This document shows, piece after piece, positions 48,801-62,860 of a stretch of DNA of 64,000 nt. Each line of letters starts with the position of its first letter. Position 1 is the stretch's first letter. The notes below the pieces were generated by a model. The model did no database searches. It was not told the DNA's origin and saw nothing but the letters and a program-made list of their open reading frames with translations. Both the position numbers and the translations under genes were made by a program. This DNA is from Promerops cafer (taxonomy: Eukaryota; Chordata; Aves; Passeriformes; Nectariniidae), in assembly GCA_013398275.1 (NCBI GenBank), contig VZSE01008989.1, forward strand, positions 571,001-635,000, read 5' to 3'.

Positions 48801-51800
48801 AATACAAGTGGGTTCTCTTGAAAAAATAGGCACATTCTTGGAGTTCTGTGTTTAGTATATCACCAAGATTTCTCCCTTCCTCAGCCATCAGTGCCAGGGA
48901 AGAGGTCAAGGAATTTTCACCAGTACTGATGGGGTTTTTGACAGAGAATTGTCTTTTACACTTAATTCTGATTCTTCATTTAGTTCCTTACTACCACTGG
49001 TGTTTTAGACAGGACCTCTTTGTGGACAGGAGGGACTCCATCCTGAAAACTGCAGGAGACTCTTTGTTTTGCTACAACCCATAGTTTGTCATGAGAAAAA
49101 CAGTCAGCTTGGGAAGAACCATCAGGTGCCTTCTTATATTTGACTGTCAGGTCTTTATAGGTACAAATGTCTCAATCAGGTAAAAAGAGTCAACAGAAAA
49201 TTTTGATATTTAACACCATAACCAAAACTATAATTATGTTTAAAAATACCTTGCCGTCATTTTTAAAACAGTTTAGTTCTAGATTAATTCATTTAAAACT
49301 CAAAAATTAAAAAAAAATAGTATTTGGGCTTTTATCTTTGATCCACTCTTTTGCTCTTTTTCTGCTAGGATACTTGCAAGCACTTTTGTCTATTTACTTT
49401 AATTTCTATTTTATACATTTGAGGTAGTTTTGATACTTTTCCATTTGTTATGAATACCCTGAATGTTGGGTGTTCAGCCTGGGACACCTGCAGCCCACTG
49501 GGGGCTCTGGCTGCACGCTCCAAGCCCTAGAGAAAATATGTGTCTGCTGCATGATTGTGTGTCTGCTGCATGATTGTCTGTCTGCTGCATGATTGTCTGC
49601 TGCATTGCTGTCAGCCTGAGGATACAAGTGCAGTGAGGAAGCACTAATATCAGTGCAGCGTTGTGCCTGCCAGGTTTCCTGAAGCCCTTAGAGCTGAGCA
49701 CTGGAAACCCGACAGGCTCCAATCCATATTCAGTTTTAGTTGTTTATTTGCTGAGGGAAGGTGGGAGCTAAACTACTCTGATGTCTCTATACATTTCAAT
49801 CAAATCACAGACTTCAACACATTAAGTGGCTCCAAAAAGAGATTAATGGTGTTAGAGTACATGCAGTACTCTAACATCAAGGCTCCAGCAGGAATCAATC
49901 CCTTCTATGACAGACAGAAAACCTCCTCATAAACAGTCACGTTGAGATCCTGCTTGTGCTTGTAATGTTTTGTACAGTGATTCTGATCAGAAGCCATCTA
50001 ATCTTTATTATTGTTAGTTTTCAAAGAGCATTTCCAGTACCCCATAACTCAGAGACCACCCACCTCCCAGTTTTGCTCTTTGTCCTCCATCCTTCTGTGA
50101 GGATGGGGACGGTGAAAGGTGTCCAGTCCCACTCCTGACACAAGCAGACGCAACCTCTTAAAACACACAACATGATTTTTTTTATTTGTTTAATCAGTTT
50201 ACATTCCACAACTGACAGTTTACTTATTTATTTTTTAATTCTCCATGAACAAGTTGTTTAGTTAGTTACCAGACAAGATTTTATTTGATGGAAATACAGT
50301 ATTCTGTGCCAATCTGAATAAAACAAATCAAAACAAAAGGGAAACTGTAAGATGTAGCCAGTTTTTTGGCAAAGTCCTGTGACACTTTCTGCAACTCTTG
50401 TCTTTCAGAGTTATAGGGGTTTGTTCTTTCTCCCTATTAGTTCCCTGGTCTCAACCCTGCCACTGAAATGTCCCTTCAGGGCCACAGTCCTGCAAACACT
50501 GATGCACGTACACAAACACCCGCGTGTCCGCAGATTAGCACCTTGGATTAACAGAACAAGAAATCTGGGGGTGTTTCATGTTTAAACAAATTCCGTTCAC
50601 CTCTGCTGCAACAGATTACAGGAAGAAATGGAAAAGTACAATACACTTGATGTCACATTACTTGTGAAATTAGCCACCACACTCACATCTCACCAGAACA
50701 ACCTAACAAAATATTCAGTGGTTGTTGATGTATTGTTAGCACCGATGGCCACAGGAGCCACTTCGCCTCTTGCAGCAGCACAGAGGTCCCAACCTCACAG
50801 GACATGTCACTCTCTATTACTTCTGATAACTGGATATTACTACCCAAAAAAAAATAAACTCTGTGTGTATTGGCTAAAAAGTGCTCTGCCTGGTTGAGCA
50901 GCTGCATACACAGTCCAAATATCCTTTACAATGCCCAAACCATAATCAGAAATGGACATGGTTTTGGACTTCTCAAAATATGTTAAAGTTTTATATATTT
51001 CAATGTAATTCCCAGTCTAGCAAAGCACTAAGGCATGTGCCTATCTTTAAGCATGACAATAGCATCCTTAATGGGAAATTTATGCTTGAAATTAGGCAAG
51101 TGCTTTGTGGGATCAAAGCTCCGTAGCAGTGCTCTGAAGAAGTCAGGATCCTGAGTGTCCTAATCCTGGCTTTCACATTTACACAGATTTGAGCCACCAC
51201 AGATTTGAGCAAACCCAGCTACAGTCTGGATTTTCAAAAGTGCTGAAAAGAGAAGGCTCCACCTGCAGCTGGTAGAACTTGTGAGGGGGCATCAAACCAC
51301 TAAATAGAAGGTCTTTTCCTAGGCTTTTGGCTTCCCATCTCCAAAATTACTATAATACCTACCTGCCTCAGACAGGTCTGATGGGAGTCATACTTTTAAA
51401 ATTTTCTATAGAGAAAATATGCCAGATAAATGTGATGTATTGCTGCATTTCTCTGAATATGCCTGAGTATTGTGGCATTCTAGGTCTTTCTTAATCCAGC
51501 CTTGATGTGTGTGCACTGCACTTAGAGGAAACATAAACAGCTGGCCAAATGTACCCGCATGACAAATGTCTTGTACCAAGCATATTATTTTACTTGGGAA
51601 TGTCCTAGGAAAGTGTTGACATACTCCAATTTGCAGGCATTTAAGTGAATTATTATCTTAAGCCTCCCAAACTGTCAATTAGATACAGTGATGACTGCAA
51701 CTTTTATCATCATCAAAAGATGATTATGGAAATTGCTTCATTTCTTCTGAGCAAGAAAAAAAAAATCATAAGGAAAAAAGGACCAATGAGAAAGTCAAGA

Positions 51801-54800
51801 AAGGGAAACCTTCCAAAAACTTTTGGCCAGTGTGGTAGCATGTGGTTAGGCTAAATGTTACTTGGGGCAGAAGAAATCCTGAAGAGCAAATATCTTAATG
51901 AGGTGCAGCTAGAGTGGGTGGTGGGGAGTCCAGTGTGCCTTGTACCCAACGCTCGTGCCCTCACCCAGCAATGCTTTGCACATCCACACACACTCCCCTT
52001 GGGCACAAGAGGGAGAGTGAGAGCCAGAGCCACGCGCTGAGCTGGCCGAGAGGTTCATGAGCAGCAGGGGAGCTTGCAGGGGAAAGTGACACTGGAGCTC
52101 TGATGGCCTGAGAGTTCCACCCATTCTCCTTCCTTACCCCAGGATTGCCCCGGTGCCAGGCATTGCTCTGTGCCATGGAGCCTGGGCACTCGCTCCCTGT
52201 GGCAGGGTCACAGGAGTGGTTATGGCTTTCATTAGGTGAGACAGGGATTTTTTGGAGAGAAAGTGGAAAGTTATCCAAGTGCATCATGGGGATGAGAGGT
52301 CAGGCAGGCCCCTCTTGGCAAGCCAAAGTGGCAAAGTGAACCCAGCAGGGAGGAGAATGTGTATGGCTGGGCAAGCAGGACTGTTGTAAAGAATAGGAAA
52401 CAAAGATAAACTGGTATGGAGTCACCCCTTAGAACCTCCTCCCATGATGTGATGTTGTTCATTGACTTGATCACCTTTTAAAAGGAGGTTTTCTTTGACA
52501 CTAAAACTCTGAAAAACCTGCAAAATCCTTGTGGGACACAGTGAGTTAACAGTTTAAAGAGCAACCTTTGAGAGTCCCACATCCCAGTACCTTCCTCATC
52601 CCTCTCACAGAGAGGGAGGGCAGGAGAGTGATGATGAGAATTTAGGAACATTCTGAAAAACCTTGCAGAAAATGGTGCTCCATCCTTAAATTTGATATAT
52701 TCTCAAGCTCCTCCTCATTTCCAGAGTTTACTCTTAAAGCCTTTATTTCTCTTTCACAGACATCTCAAATAACAAAACAGTCACATATGCTAGAGCTGGT
52801 ATAGAATGAAATTTAGAGAAAAATGTTTTTACAGGAAGCATGTCTGTATTCTCACACACGGGAAGAAGAGGAAGAGAGGGAGACAGAGATATATATCACA
52901 CTCCTCAAAAAAGGGAAAGGGAGAACAGGAGAAGAATGTCAGGGCAAGGTAGTACCATGCTGAAAAATAACAATTCATCCCTGGAACTCAGCTTTATCTT
53001 CCACTTTCTAACTGAAGTCTTTTCCTTAAGTACTAGTACACAGTACTGAATCTTCATTTTACAGTTCCCTGCAGGTCAGCTGAAGTCCCTCTTGTCAAAA
53101 CCTTAACAGTATTTTTCAAAATAAAGTTGGTCTGAGAGATGGCTGAAGATTGTCAAGTCACTGACTTAAATTTAGCTGTAGAAACAAATAGTAGTGACCA
53201 TACATTGGCACAAGATCCAAAGTTCACTTAGCTTTAGAGTTTTCAGAAATCAGTTTAATTTTCCCACTCCTCTGACTGTGTTTGTTTTATTCAGGTAATA
53301 TATGGGACTATACAAGAGTTCTAAAGTTCTAATACTATATTAAATTGCTGGTCCTTCTAGATAGACTTGCTATCAATACACAGTCCCAAATTTTGGCTCT
53401 GAGACTCTCACCATGAGATGGAGACGTACCTTCAGCCTTGTCAGAGCAGCTTTCTGAATAATACAGCCACAGTTCATTGTCTTGTTGAGTCCTCAGTTTG
53501 GTTTTTCTGAGGACAACTATGATCCCAAAAAGAAGGGATGAAATTGCAATCTCTTTAATCTCCATGTAAGCTGTTTGTAAAGCAGTTATTAACATTGAAA
53601 AAAAGAATATGAAACTACCCAGACTGTATCTTGGAGAAGTTTTTGATTATCACTACCAGGTAGATGACTTTTTCAGGCCAGTTTGGGGATAAAGCAAGAA
53701 AAGTAACCTTTGAACAGCTCAGCTGTTCAAACGTTTAAGATGTAAATTCACTCTTTGAACTGCTTCAGCAATGCCCAGGACTGACAGAGAAAGGTGAAGA
53801 GTTCAGACCAAAGACCTCTGACCTCCAGCACTGGGACTACCCAGTCATCTGTGCCTGGAGGCCACCACAAGGCACTCACCTCAAATGCTATTTCCAGGGG
53901 TTGGGACAAGCCCTATCCTTTGCAGTCATGTTGCAGTTTGGGAGGGGAAGGCTGTTGTGAACATCTCCTTTTGTTCCAACAGGCTTTTACAATTCAAACC
54001 TGTGTTTTACAGGTGAGCCCAGGCCATGCACCCGAAGCACACAGACACGGCTGATCTCCATATGGATGCTGTCCTGCACTAGGTACCTGATTCACCTCAC
54101 CAGGATTTAAGATCTTTTAAGATCTTGGGATCACCCAAGATAGGTGAGTGGTCATCGCATGAAGCAAGAAGGAGCTCCTAAAGCTTAGATGTCAGTTTTG
54201 CTAAGTCACCACCTGTAAGCAACTGTCTCTCTTCACTACCTGTACAAGAAGCCAAGGGAGATGAGCCCATTAACACCACGAACTCAGTTAAGTGTCTAAG
54301 GTTAATGGGGACGGAGGCAGGTCAGAAAATCCTGGCCTTTTGGTGGCTCAGTGTCACACACAAAGGTGCTCCTCCCAAACATAGACCTAAAGAGAAGAAC
54401 AGCATCTGTACCAAGGGCCTCCTATTAAAGGACAAGAGAATCAATTGAGAGAGCTAATGCTGAACAGAAATTCTACCATTGCTTTTTCAGTCCATTCCTT
54501 TTCCTTAAAAAAGCCCTTGAGACCCAGTCCTTCGACTGGATGTACGTGTGTGGATGTGCATGCTGCTGACTTAAGTGTGGTACCCCTCCTCAACTGATGC
54601 AATGGCAAAATGAGGATTTTCCTGGGAAATAGTACTTTTTAGTTTGTTTTGGTTTAAATCTGAGATACATGAGGATTGTGAAAAAGAAACAGTCCTTTGT
54701 CTGAAATTCTGTACATCAACCTCAGGTTATTTCAGGCAATCATGAAGATAGGGACATTTTTCATAAATTTACAAATATATATACAAATATACACATATAT

Positions 54801-57800
54801 ACAAGTATATGTGTGTCAGCCTATGGGCTAGATTTAATAATGCTTTATTCCAGACACACACAAGTATAATGGTTGTTTTTTTACAAAAAGAGATTGGTAG
54901 AAAGTTGGAGCGACTTAGCAGTGACTTTTCCTACATCTATGCAAAAGATCTTTAAGTGGGCTGACATAGAAGTGCAGCCCCCTTACCTAAGTCCCCTCAT
55001 CACATATACACATAAATAGGACCCAGTCTTACGTCTGCTAACGAAACAAATTTCTCCTTGATGCCAGTGACCTGTAATCAAAGAGAATTTTACTTGAGAA
55101 GGAACTGAAAGTTCAAGCCCATTGTAGATACAGTTTACAGCTTTGAAAGCTGTAAAGTCTATCATACTAAGCCTAAAAACAACTAAAGTTACTGCAGAAA
55201 AATACCTTCAAAGTTCCCAAATATGCTTTTCTGTGTAAGTAGGGGAATTTTTTTCCTGCAGAAGATCAGACCACAAATACATAGATATAAACACTCTAAG
55301 TGATGGAAATTGCCAAGTAAAAATAGTAACAGTTTAAATTAGATATCTGTGATTGCCGTTGGTGCCCAGGAGTTATAAATAATTCAGAACACTCTAACTG
55401 AACAGTCTAAGGCTGCACTTTTGTTGTTCTGATTACTCGAACCTTTTTCTTATCATCTGTATTGTTAATGAATAACTCTTTGTAAAAAAATACAGCCTTA
55501 TGCTCTACAGCCAGAAGAAAACTCTTCTTGAGATAAAACATCATGAGAGCTTAAGCAAATTAGGACCGTATAAGTTTTTTTTAAAAAATATGTAGGCACC
55601 AAAAGCATTTAGTGCTTTATTCACTGTCTAAAGAGGAATTGGATGCTGAAGCTGTTTTGTGTATCTGGCCCCAGGAGACTAAGCCATGACTGATTCACAC
55701 TCCTTGGAGTCTACATAATTTTGAAACTGGGGCAAAACCCACAGGTTTTTGAAGGCTTTACTCTTTATCTCCCCTACTGCAGAATCACTTTTGCTGCTTG
55801 AGTATTTCTGACCCGCTGGCATAGTAACAAGGCCACTTGAAGGAACTGCCTTTACAGAGATACTCCTGATGCCACAGGTAGGGCTCAGACCCACAGGATG
55901 TGAAGCTCCCTGCTGTGCCCAGCAGATTTAACCACAGTCTTCATGCTGCCAACAGCCCACACAAGCCCTCTGCAGACTCAGGAGTGTCCTGCCATGGCAC
56001 TGCCTCTTGGCACAGTGGGATTGTTGCACTAGGGGATTGTAATCATTTCTGATTTGGAGGGGGTGCATTGGCATCTCTTCCTTAAATATCCAAGTACTTT
56101 TTGATGGAAAATACCAAATTTATCCCAGATGTATTGTGCTTCCTCATGCATCTCCAGCAGAGAGTTCGCGTGTGATCTGCACGCACAACCTAACAGGGAC
56201 ACAGATGGCATCTGAACTGCATTGCAACTCTTGAGTATAAATAAGTACAGAAGAGCGGAGAACAATTATGCTGCATTTTACTATGTATTTTCTCTCTGTA
56301 TAGGACACTTTTGCAGGTTCCTGGCATCCACATCACATAGGATGTGCACATGTGTGTGTTAAGGAAAGAAGGGAGTGAGAGTGCCCATGTGTACACACCC
56401 TATGCAAGAAAACTTTTGAAGTCACTTTTTGCCACTGTGCAGGAGTGTTAATCAGTGAACGAAGAATATAAAAGTGTAGTCCTAGAAGGGAATGACAATT
56501 CCTGCTGCTGATGCTGAGTGTGACATTGGATTATCCTCACAGAATTCTACCAATTTTGAAGCAACTGCTGTTGGGTCTCCTTTTTTTCACTCTCCCACTT
56601 TCCCCTGGAGATCACCTATCTGAGACTGATGTTTTCATTGAAAGTCTTCCCTGAGCAAGGGAAGACAATTGATCTGTGTTTCTGGAGTGCTTTACTAGAG
56701 GTGACCAGAATTTCATTTCCCTCTTGTGGCCTATATTGAGGCAGTTGTCCAGACTCTTTCTCAAGCTAAATCCTAAACTTATGCAAGGCGTACTGCAATT
56801 AAATTGACAGCACTATATCAGGCTCCAGTTCTCCAACTGATGTCAACACAAAGCTTGTCAGAGCCCCCTGGCACCAGCAGCATTTGTTGTCAAAATTTTG
56901 CAGTCTATAATTATGGCTCTGAAGAAGGCTGTATGATTGGGGTGTTAGTGGGGCATATAGGATGGAAACCCTAAGCTGAACTGGGGGGATGGCAGGGAGC
57001 CAAAGAATAGATATTGTGAGTGTGTAAGCACACATTTCATTTTCGGTGTTAACCAAGACAGCACTTAAATATTTTCTAAGGCACCTGAGCTTTCTATGAA
57101 CCTCAACAGACTATGGAATAGTTGCATTATATTCCTGGCTATGACTGGAAACAGTGAACTATAAGTTTTGGGCTAAGCCCTCTTTTTTGAGTTTTCACCT
57201 TAGACTGGCAGAATCAAGATTTTATAGACCTGGCTTGGAGTTAGTAATCAAACTTTAGGCTTTTTTGAACTTCGTTTCCTGACCATGGAAATGCATCTGT
57301 CACCAATCTTTACATGCTGTTTGTGTCTCATGCCCATTTTTCACTCTTTGTCTGTCGTTGGTACCTGGCAATCATTCAGTGCTGTCTCAGTTTTTCACCT
57401 TGAGTCTTCCCTTGCTGGCTGGATGAGCACAGCAGTGTGGACCATGAAGGAGTGGGAAACCTGGGGGCAAGAAAACGCAGTGGTGGTTTGTGTGAATGGG
57501 CCTGAGCACTCCTGTAGCCCTTCTAGGCCTGTGTAGAGACACACAGAAGAAAGAGCCCAAATAATGCATGTCTTTATTTAAGCTATACTTGGTAACATAT
57601 TATTTTCCCTCCATTTCACTGCTGGCAGTTAGTGTGGTGCTCAAGAATTAAGGACAGATTACAGTGATTTTCTTCTGAGCTCTGCTTATCAGTGGGGCTC
57701 CAGGGATGAACCTGATTCGGAGGCGCTGCACGGTGGGTAAATGGACAGCCATGGAGACACAGTCTTCCAGGAATGCTTGGAAATCTGAGACAGCCCCTGC

Positions 57801-60800
57801 ACATCAATCCCCTCCTTCACCAACTTTGCTTTATTCACCATCCATTGAACTGCACAGCTAACGTGCCATAGCTAAAAATGGTCCCAAATGACTTGCATCC
57901 ACAGGAAAGCAGAATACTTGCACTCTCACAATTCACTCCTGGGAGGATGAAGATCCTCTGTTTAGAGGACTCTGAGGATGCTTTTTCCCCCCTTTCATTT
58001 GTTATTGCAGCTGGAATAACCTTTTAAAAAGTAATGACGATTTTTCAAAAGCAATATTTCAAAGAAATTGCTCTGGTCACTGGTGGTTTGTGATCCATTT
58101 GTGACTGTCCCTGGGGTAGAAGAAAGAAAGCCCAACTAGAAAAAGAACTGGAGGGACTGTACTATTTAGATGAGGAAAGATCAGTTGTGTGTTTGCAGAG
58201 AGGAAGAAGGGATCATATACACAGGCAGCTAATACGGGTCAGGAAATTTAACACACAAGCAGCTTTAACTTGAAGAAGGAAGTGTCCTATAGGATACAGG
58301 GCATGTGTGCTCCTGCCACATAGCCCCTTCACATGTACAATGTCCCAGCAGGGACAGACAGCAGAACCCCTGCAGCTGACTCATTACAGTCACAGGGCAA
58401 CACAACTGAGTCACTACACACAAAACCTCAGCCTGCAGATTGCAGAGGGTTGAGCCAATTCATCCTGCATCCTTAGGATGGGCATTTTAGGGTAACTGTG
58501 CTCACTGCACTCCAGTGGCTCTGTGGTCTCTGGAGCATAGAGATGTGTTGTCCCAGAAGTGCAACGTGAAAGGCTACACGTTGGAAAGAGCCTGCCAAAT
58601 ATGGATCCTGCATTTCCACCTCACAGAAAGGGAGAGGAACAAGAACATACTGGTTGCTCAGGCTAGGACAGAGTGTCACCTTATCTACAGGGGAAGGGTG
58701 GGAAAAGAGCATGGGCTGTACTCTGCAGGAAGCTGAATGTCATCCAAGAAAGCACATTCTTGACTTCAAGCATATGAATAGTCAACTGAATTTAAGGGGA
58801 TTAGTCACATGCTCCCAGTAAAGCACATGCTTAGGCACTTGGCCAGAGCAGATCTGAGGAACAGGGTCAAGCCCCTTAATGCTGGGATCACTGATAACAG
58901 ATTTCTAATTAGCTGCTCCTCCAACTAAGAAACCACACACCAGTAAAAAAGCTTCAGTCTCTGCTCAGAAAGATACTTCAAAGCCTCCCGCAAAACGCAG
59001 AAACTCAGAGTAGCTGTGAGTGTGCTTCAGCTCAGGAGAGATGGAGACACTAACCACCACAGATTTGCATCTGGATGTATTCTGGATCAACCCTGCTCTA
59101 AAGACAAGTCTGAGCACACAGAAGGCGTGGTGGGGCTGTGACCCCTATTCAGGGGTATGGAAGCACATGGTACTCCTCCCAGTTCTTCGAGAAGCACAGA
59201 GGGGAAGTTCACAATCTCCCAAAGGGGTTCTGCCCTTACTTAAAGCAGTGATGAGAGAACTGGTGTTTGGACAAATGGTCCTTTTTGGGGATCCAGCTGG
59301 AGATGGTGACACGATCACCTGCTGCTTCAGACATTCCCATAGATTTTAAGATGCTTCATAGCCACACAGGCCTTACAGACCCTATGCTAGAACAAGTGGA
59401 AAATCACAGAACTGGCCCAAAGCTCCAGGGTCAACACTTTTCTGTTGTAAATAAAAATAACCATAACCCTCTTCCACCACTGCCACACACAGACAGACAC
59501 ACAGGCTTATATACAGCTTCTAAACCAACACTATCAGAGAATACTTAATCAAGGCAAAACTGGTTTTATGCCAGCTGCAGAAGAAAAGGAAACCTCTGAA
59601 AATGCATCAAACAGCAAAATTACTTCCATTTCTTTAAATATTACTGCTGTACCTCTTTCAAAACTGTATCTGTAGAATACACCCTGTGAACACTCATGGA
59701 CCACACAAGGATACATCATCACAGGAGCTGCTGTACTGCTCTGCCTGCCACAGGGCCTGATGTAGACGCCAGATAGGTATCTCTGTGACTCTTGTTTACC
59801 TGTGTCACTCCAGATATCTGTATTTACATGAAACACCTTTCCTATCACATTCAGCACTGCAGAGGAGGAAGAAAGTATGCATTCAAAGCTGTTTTAATTA
59901 AACAGCTGTAATTTTCCTAATAATTTCTCACCAAGAAGTTTTGTTTTTCAAAATTTTTCATGCTTTGAAGAAATGAACAATTTTTTATAGGTCTTTTTTG
60001 GTTTCCAGTTATTGGTTTTCTGCATTCACCTTTCATTTAGCTCTCAAAGGCTGTTTTTGTTTTAAATTCCCTTCTTCTGTTCAATGGTAATTCATCAACC
60101 TCCTTACCAAGCAGGCACTTGCACAGTCAAATTATTTCAAAACTTTTCAAAACCACTCTATTTGAAAACCTTCCCAGAAAAAAATAAATAAACCAATCTG
60201 CTTAAAAAGGAAGTTTCTTCAAAAGGCTTGTATTTTCAATTCGAATAAATATGTAATTTCTCTGGTCACATCTAATGGAAAATGAAATTGTGAAACTTCA
60301 GTTGACAGGGATGGCACTTCAGTGGAAACACACTGACTTAGCAGCTGGCATTGGCATGTTGGGGGAATCTGTAGACAACAGAAAACAAAAGCTAGGTAGT
60401 TGAGCAAGAATGGAAGAAACCCAAATCTACTCTGCTCCAACATGCCCTCCAGAATCTTCATTTCTTTCAACACTGTTAATACAACTACATGTGTAAGAAT
60501 TATTTGTTAGCTGAATATTTTTAAACCAAGAAATACTGTTTCTTGCCAGCTGTGTAAATGGCACGACCTGGAAATTAATGCCTGCATTTCTGTGCAGCAG
60601 GCACAGGCTCCTTCTCTTGGTGAGATATTTTAGATGGAGAGGATGAATTTTTATTGACTAATGAGGACTGATATCATGCAGCTATCACGTAAGAAAGGAT
60701 TGCTGGTACTATCCCTGAATTAAGAGCATGTTGGGTTGGATTGGTTTTGGGGAGACCTTTTTTCTTTGCCGTGTCTCCCTTTGCCTGCATATTTGTCAGT

Positions 60801-61600
60801 GGTGCCCTCACTCTTGCATGTGGCAATTCAGTCATCCGTCTTCAGGGTCCCTTTGGCTACACCCTTGGCCCTTCTTCCCCAACTTCCCCTCAGCCACTGG
60901 TACCCTGCAAGGACCCACTGTCCTCACAGCCAAAATGCTTTTCTTCCTCTAATGGCCTTCACCCACCTCTCCAGACTTGGCTGTTTGTTTAGCTCTTCTG
61001 GGACCTATGGCCTGACCGATGGGAAGAGCAGAGGGAAGGAAAAAGGAGACAATAGGAAGAGGAGTAGCAGGAAAAAGAGAAAGACCAAAAAAAGAGAGAG
61101 AGTTCCATTTGCAGATTCACAGTTATATCATACAATGCTTAAACTCATGGGAAATGGATCTCTGTTCTCTGCATCTGACCCTTTCACATCCATCTGTACA
61201 CAGTTCTCCCAGATGGAGAGAGGAGATGTCCAGTGAACTGGGGCAGTTTCCAAAGACAAGATGCAGGAAGGTCTTATTTGGCATACATGAACACAATGAG
61301 AGGCATCTCTTACTTCTCTTCTACAGAAATTAGCTCCCTTTTCCTCCTCCGCAATGGCTTTTGCCCAGTTGTCTCAAACATCCAAACCGGAAACTTGATG
61401 AAATCCCATTCCAGCAAATCCCTGGGAAGAACAGCTACCAGGCCTCCCCCCACCTCCCTTCTCCTTGGTCAGTCTTCCCCTGGATCCACCATCCTGAACT
61501 CTCAGAAGCTCCGTGAAAAAAAAAACCTGCTGAAATCCACCAGAGAAGATGCGCTGTCTCGGACCTGACGGCTTTCCTCACGCTTCGGCCATTGCGGTGC
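33885..61600. other. Intergenic DNA between TMEM178B and AGK, no gene recognised
   Basis: I read both strands and recognised no coding exon, RNA gene or intact mobile element. Open frames of up to 182 codons (43735-44283 plus strand, 42563-43054 minus strand) show no familiar motif. Simple repeats include the 19-bp array at 49542, an AT/AC-rich run at about 54768-54820, and scattered poly-A and poly-T. Part of the upper end may belong to a longer TMEM178B 3' UTR. Confidence 0.6.
49542..49607. repeat. 19-bp tandem repeat, about 3.5 copies
   Basis: Units of GTCTGCTGCATGATTGT plus two bases begin at 49542, 49561 and 49580, followed by a shortened copy at 49595. It sits in the intergenic region. 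Confidence 0.93.
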
Positions 61601-61893
61601 CTCAGTCTTGGGCCACAAACACAGCATGGATGGTTTAGTGGACAATCACATTGCAATGTTTTAAATTTTTCTTTTTGTTAAAAAAAAAGAAATAAAGTAA
61701 GAGGGAAGAAAAAGTTATACACACATGTATCACAGCATTTTCAAAAGGCCTTCTGCTGCATTTACATTAGCAGTTCAGCCTCAGTTGCAAGCCTGGATGT
61801 AAGGCAGCTGGAAGATTAAAACCGCATTGTTGGAAGGTCCGCTGAGATGTCCTCTTGGAGATTTTTTTTTGTTTTCTATTTTCTTAGATAGTT

Positions 61894-62609
61894 TTTATTA
61901 TTATTAATTATTATTATTTTCACTTGTTTGCTTCTCTCTTAAGTTTGGCAGGCAAAGAGAAAATGCTTTTCTGCTTTTCCTCACACATTCTGTCCATTTT
62001 GTTTTCTGCATTTTAAGGAGAAAAAAACCCAACAAAACCCCCAAACCAATGACACGACGGGCTTCTGTGATTTTGTTTTAAGAAAGAAAAAGAACGTGGG
62101 TGGGTTTCTGATAATGGCCTTGAGGAGGTATGTTGTTGAAGTGGCTCAAATGCTTCATTTGTTCCTTCACTTGCTGTTTGCATTTTCCCTTCTGGCTGCA
62201 ATGGACACACTTTTTGTGTCATCCCCCCACGCCTCTGCCCCCACCATGTGCTGTACAGATTCTGGTTCCAGATTCCCCACATGGATCCCCCTGTTCCCCC
62301 TCCCAAATGGCAGTAGGTAGGTGCAACTGTAGGTTCATTTGACCTCTAAGGTATGATGCTGAAGTTAAGAGTTGGATGGAAGAGCCACGTGAGAGAAAAG
62401 CTTTCCCATCACTGTGAGAAAGAATGAAGCAACACAGAGTCCAGTGGAGATGTGAGCGCCATGTTGGACTCAGCTCTACCTTGGCACTGGCATTAATTTG
62501 AGATTTTATATATATATAATTATATATACATATATACGCATGTATAGGCATACATAGGCATATATATATATGTATGTCTTTGTGTGTGTGTATTTGTTTG
62601 CCATTTGTT
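61894..62609 (-). other. TMEM178B: TMEM178B 3' UTR (minimum extent)
   Basis: Follows the TMEM178B stop codon on the minus strand. The first AATAAA downstream of the stop is at 61894-61899, inside an ATT-rich stretch. It lacks an obvious GU-rich downstream element, so transcription may run further; another AATAAA is at 60650-60655. The UTR includes a TA/TG-rich microsatellite. Confidence 0.5.
62502..62592. repeat. TA/TG-rich microsatellite in TMEM178B 3' UTR
   Basis: Interrupted TATATA, CATATA and TGTGTG runs, starting about 20 bp after the TMEM178B stop codon on the transcript. Confidence 0.93.
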
Positions 62610-62860
62610 TTAGCACACTGTCCCATTCTCAGGTCTAGATTTGGGGCAGTTGGTCCTGGGGACAGGTTGGACAGAAGGGGCCAGAGTGCAGAAGAAGCCA
62701 GAGATGAGAGTGAGGCCCAGGCCCCCCCACGCACAGAACATGGACCAGCCATAGCCATGGCTGATGTCGTCGGGAAGTCCGTACAGGTAGCGGGGATAGC
62801 GGGAGAGCTCAAAGTTGATTCCAGCCACGCACGTGCACAGTGAAATGATGCAGAAGGTTC
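62610..62860 (-). CDS. TMEM178B: TMEM178B terminal coding exon
   Basis: The acceptor cctccag is followed by GA (completing a Gly codon) and 82 residues beginning TFCIISLCTCVAGINFELSR, then a TAA stop at 62610-62612. The segment YPRYLYGLPDDISHGYGWSM, the last membrane helix (FCAWGGLGLTLISGFFCTL) and the tail ending RPENGTVC match my recollection of human TMEM178B essentially residue for residue. TMEM178 proteins are four-pass membrane proteins of the claudin-like group; TMEM178A is linked to endoplasmic-reticulum calcium and STIM1 regulation, while the function of TMEM178B is poorly known. Earlier exons, including the first three membrane helices, lie beyond 64,000. Same strand and order relative to AGK as in human. 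Confidence 0.96.

Noticed and set aside
60736..61236. 166-codon plus-strand open frame with a Lys/Arg-rich stretch
   Set aside because: Opens at TTG, not ATG. The basic stretch comes from a purine-rich AAAGAGA run, i.e. low complexity rather than a designed nuclear signal.
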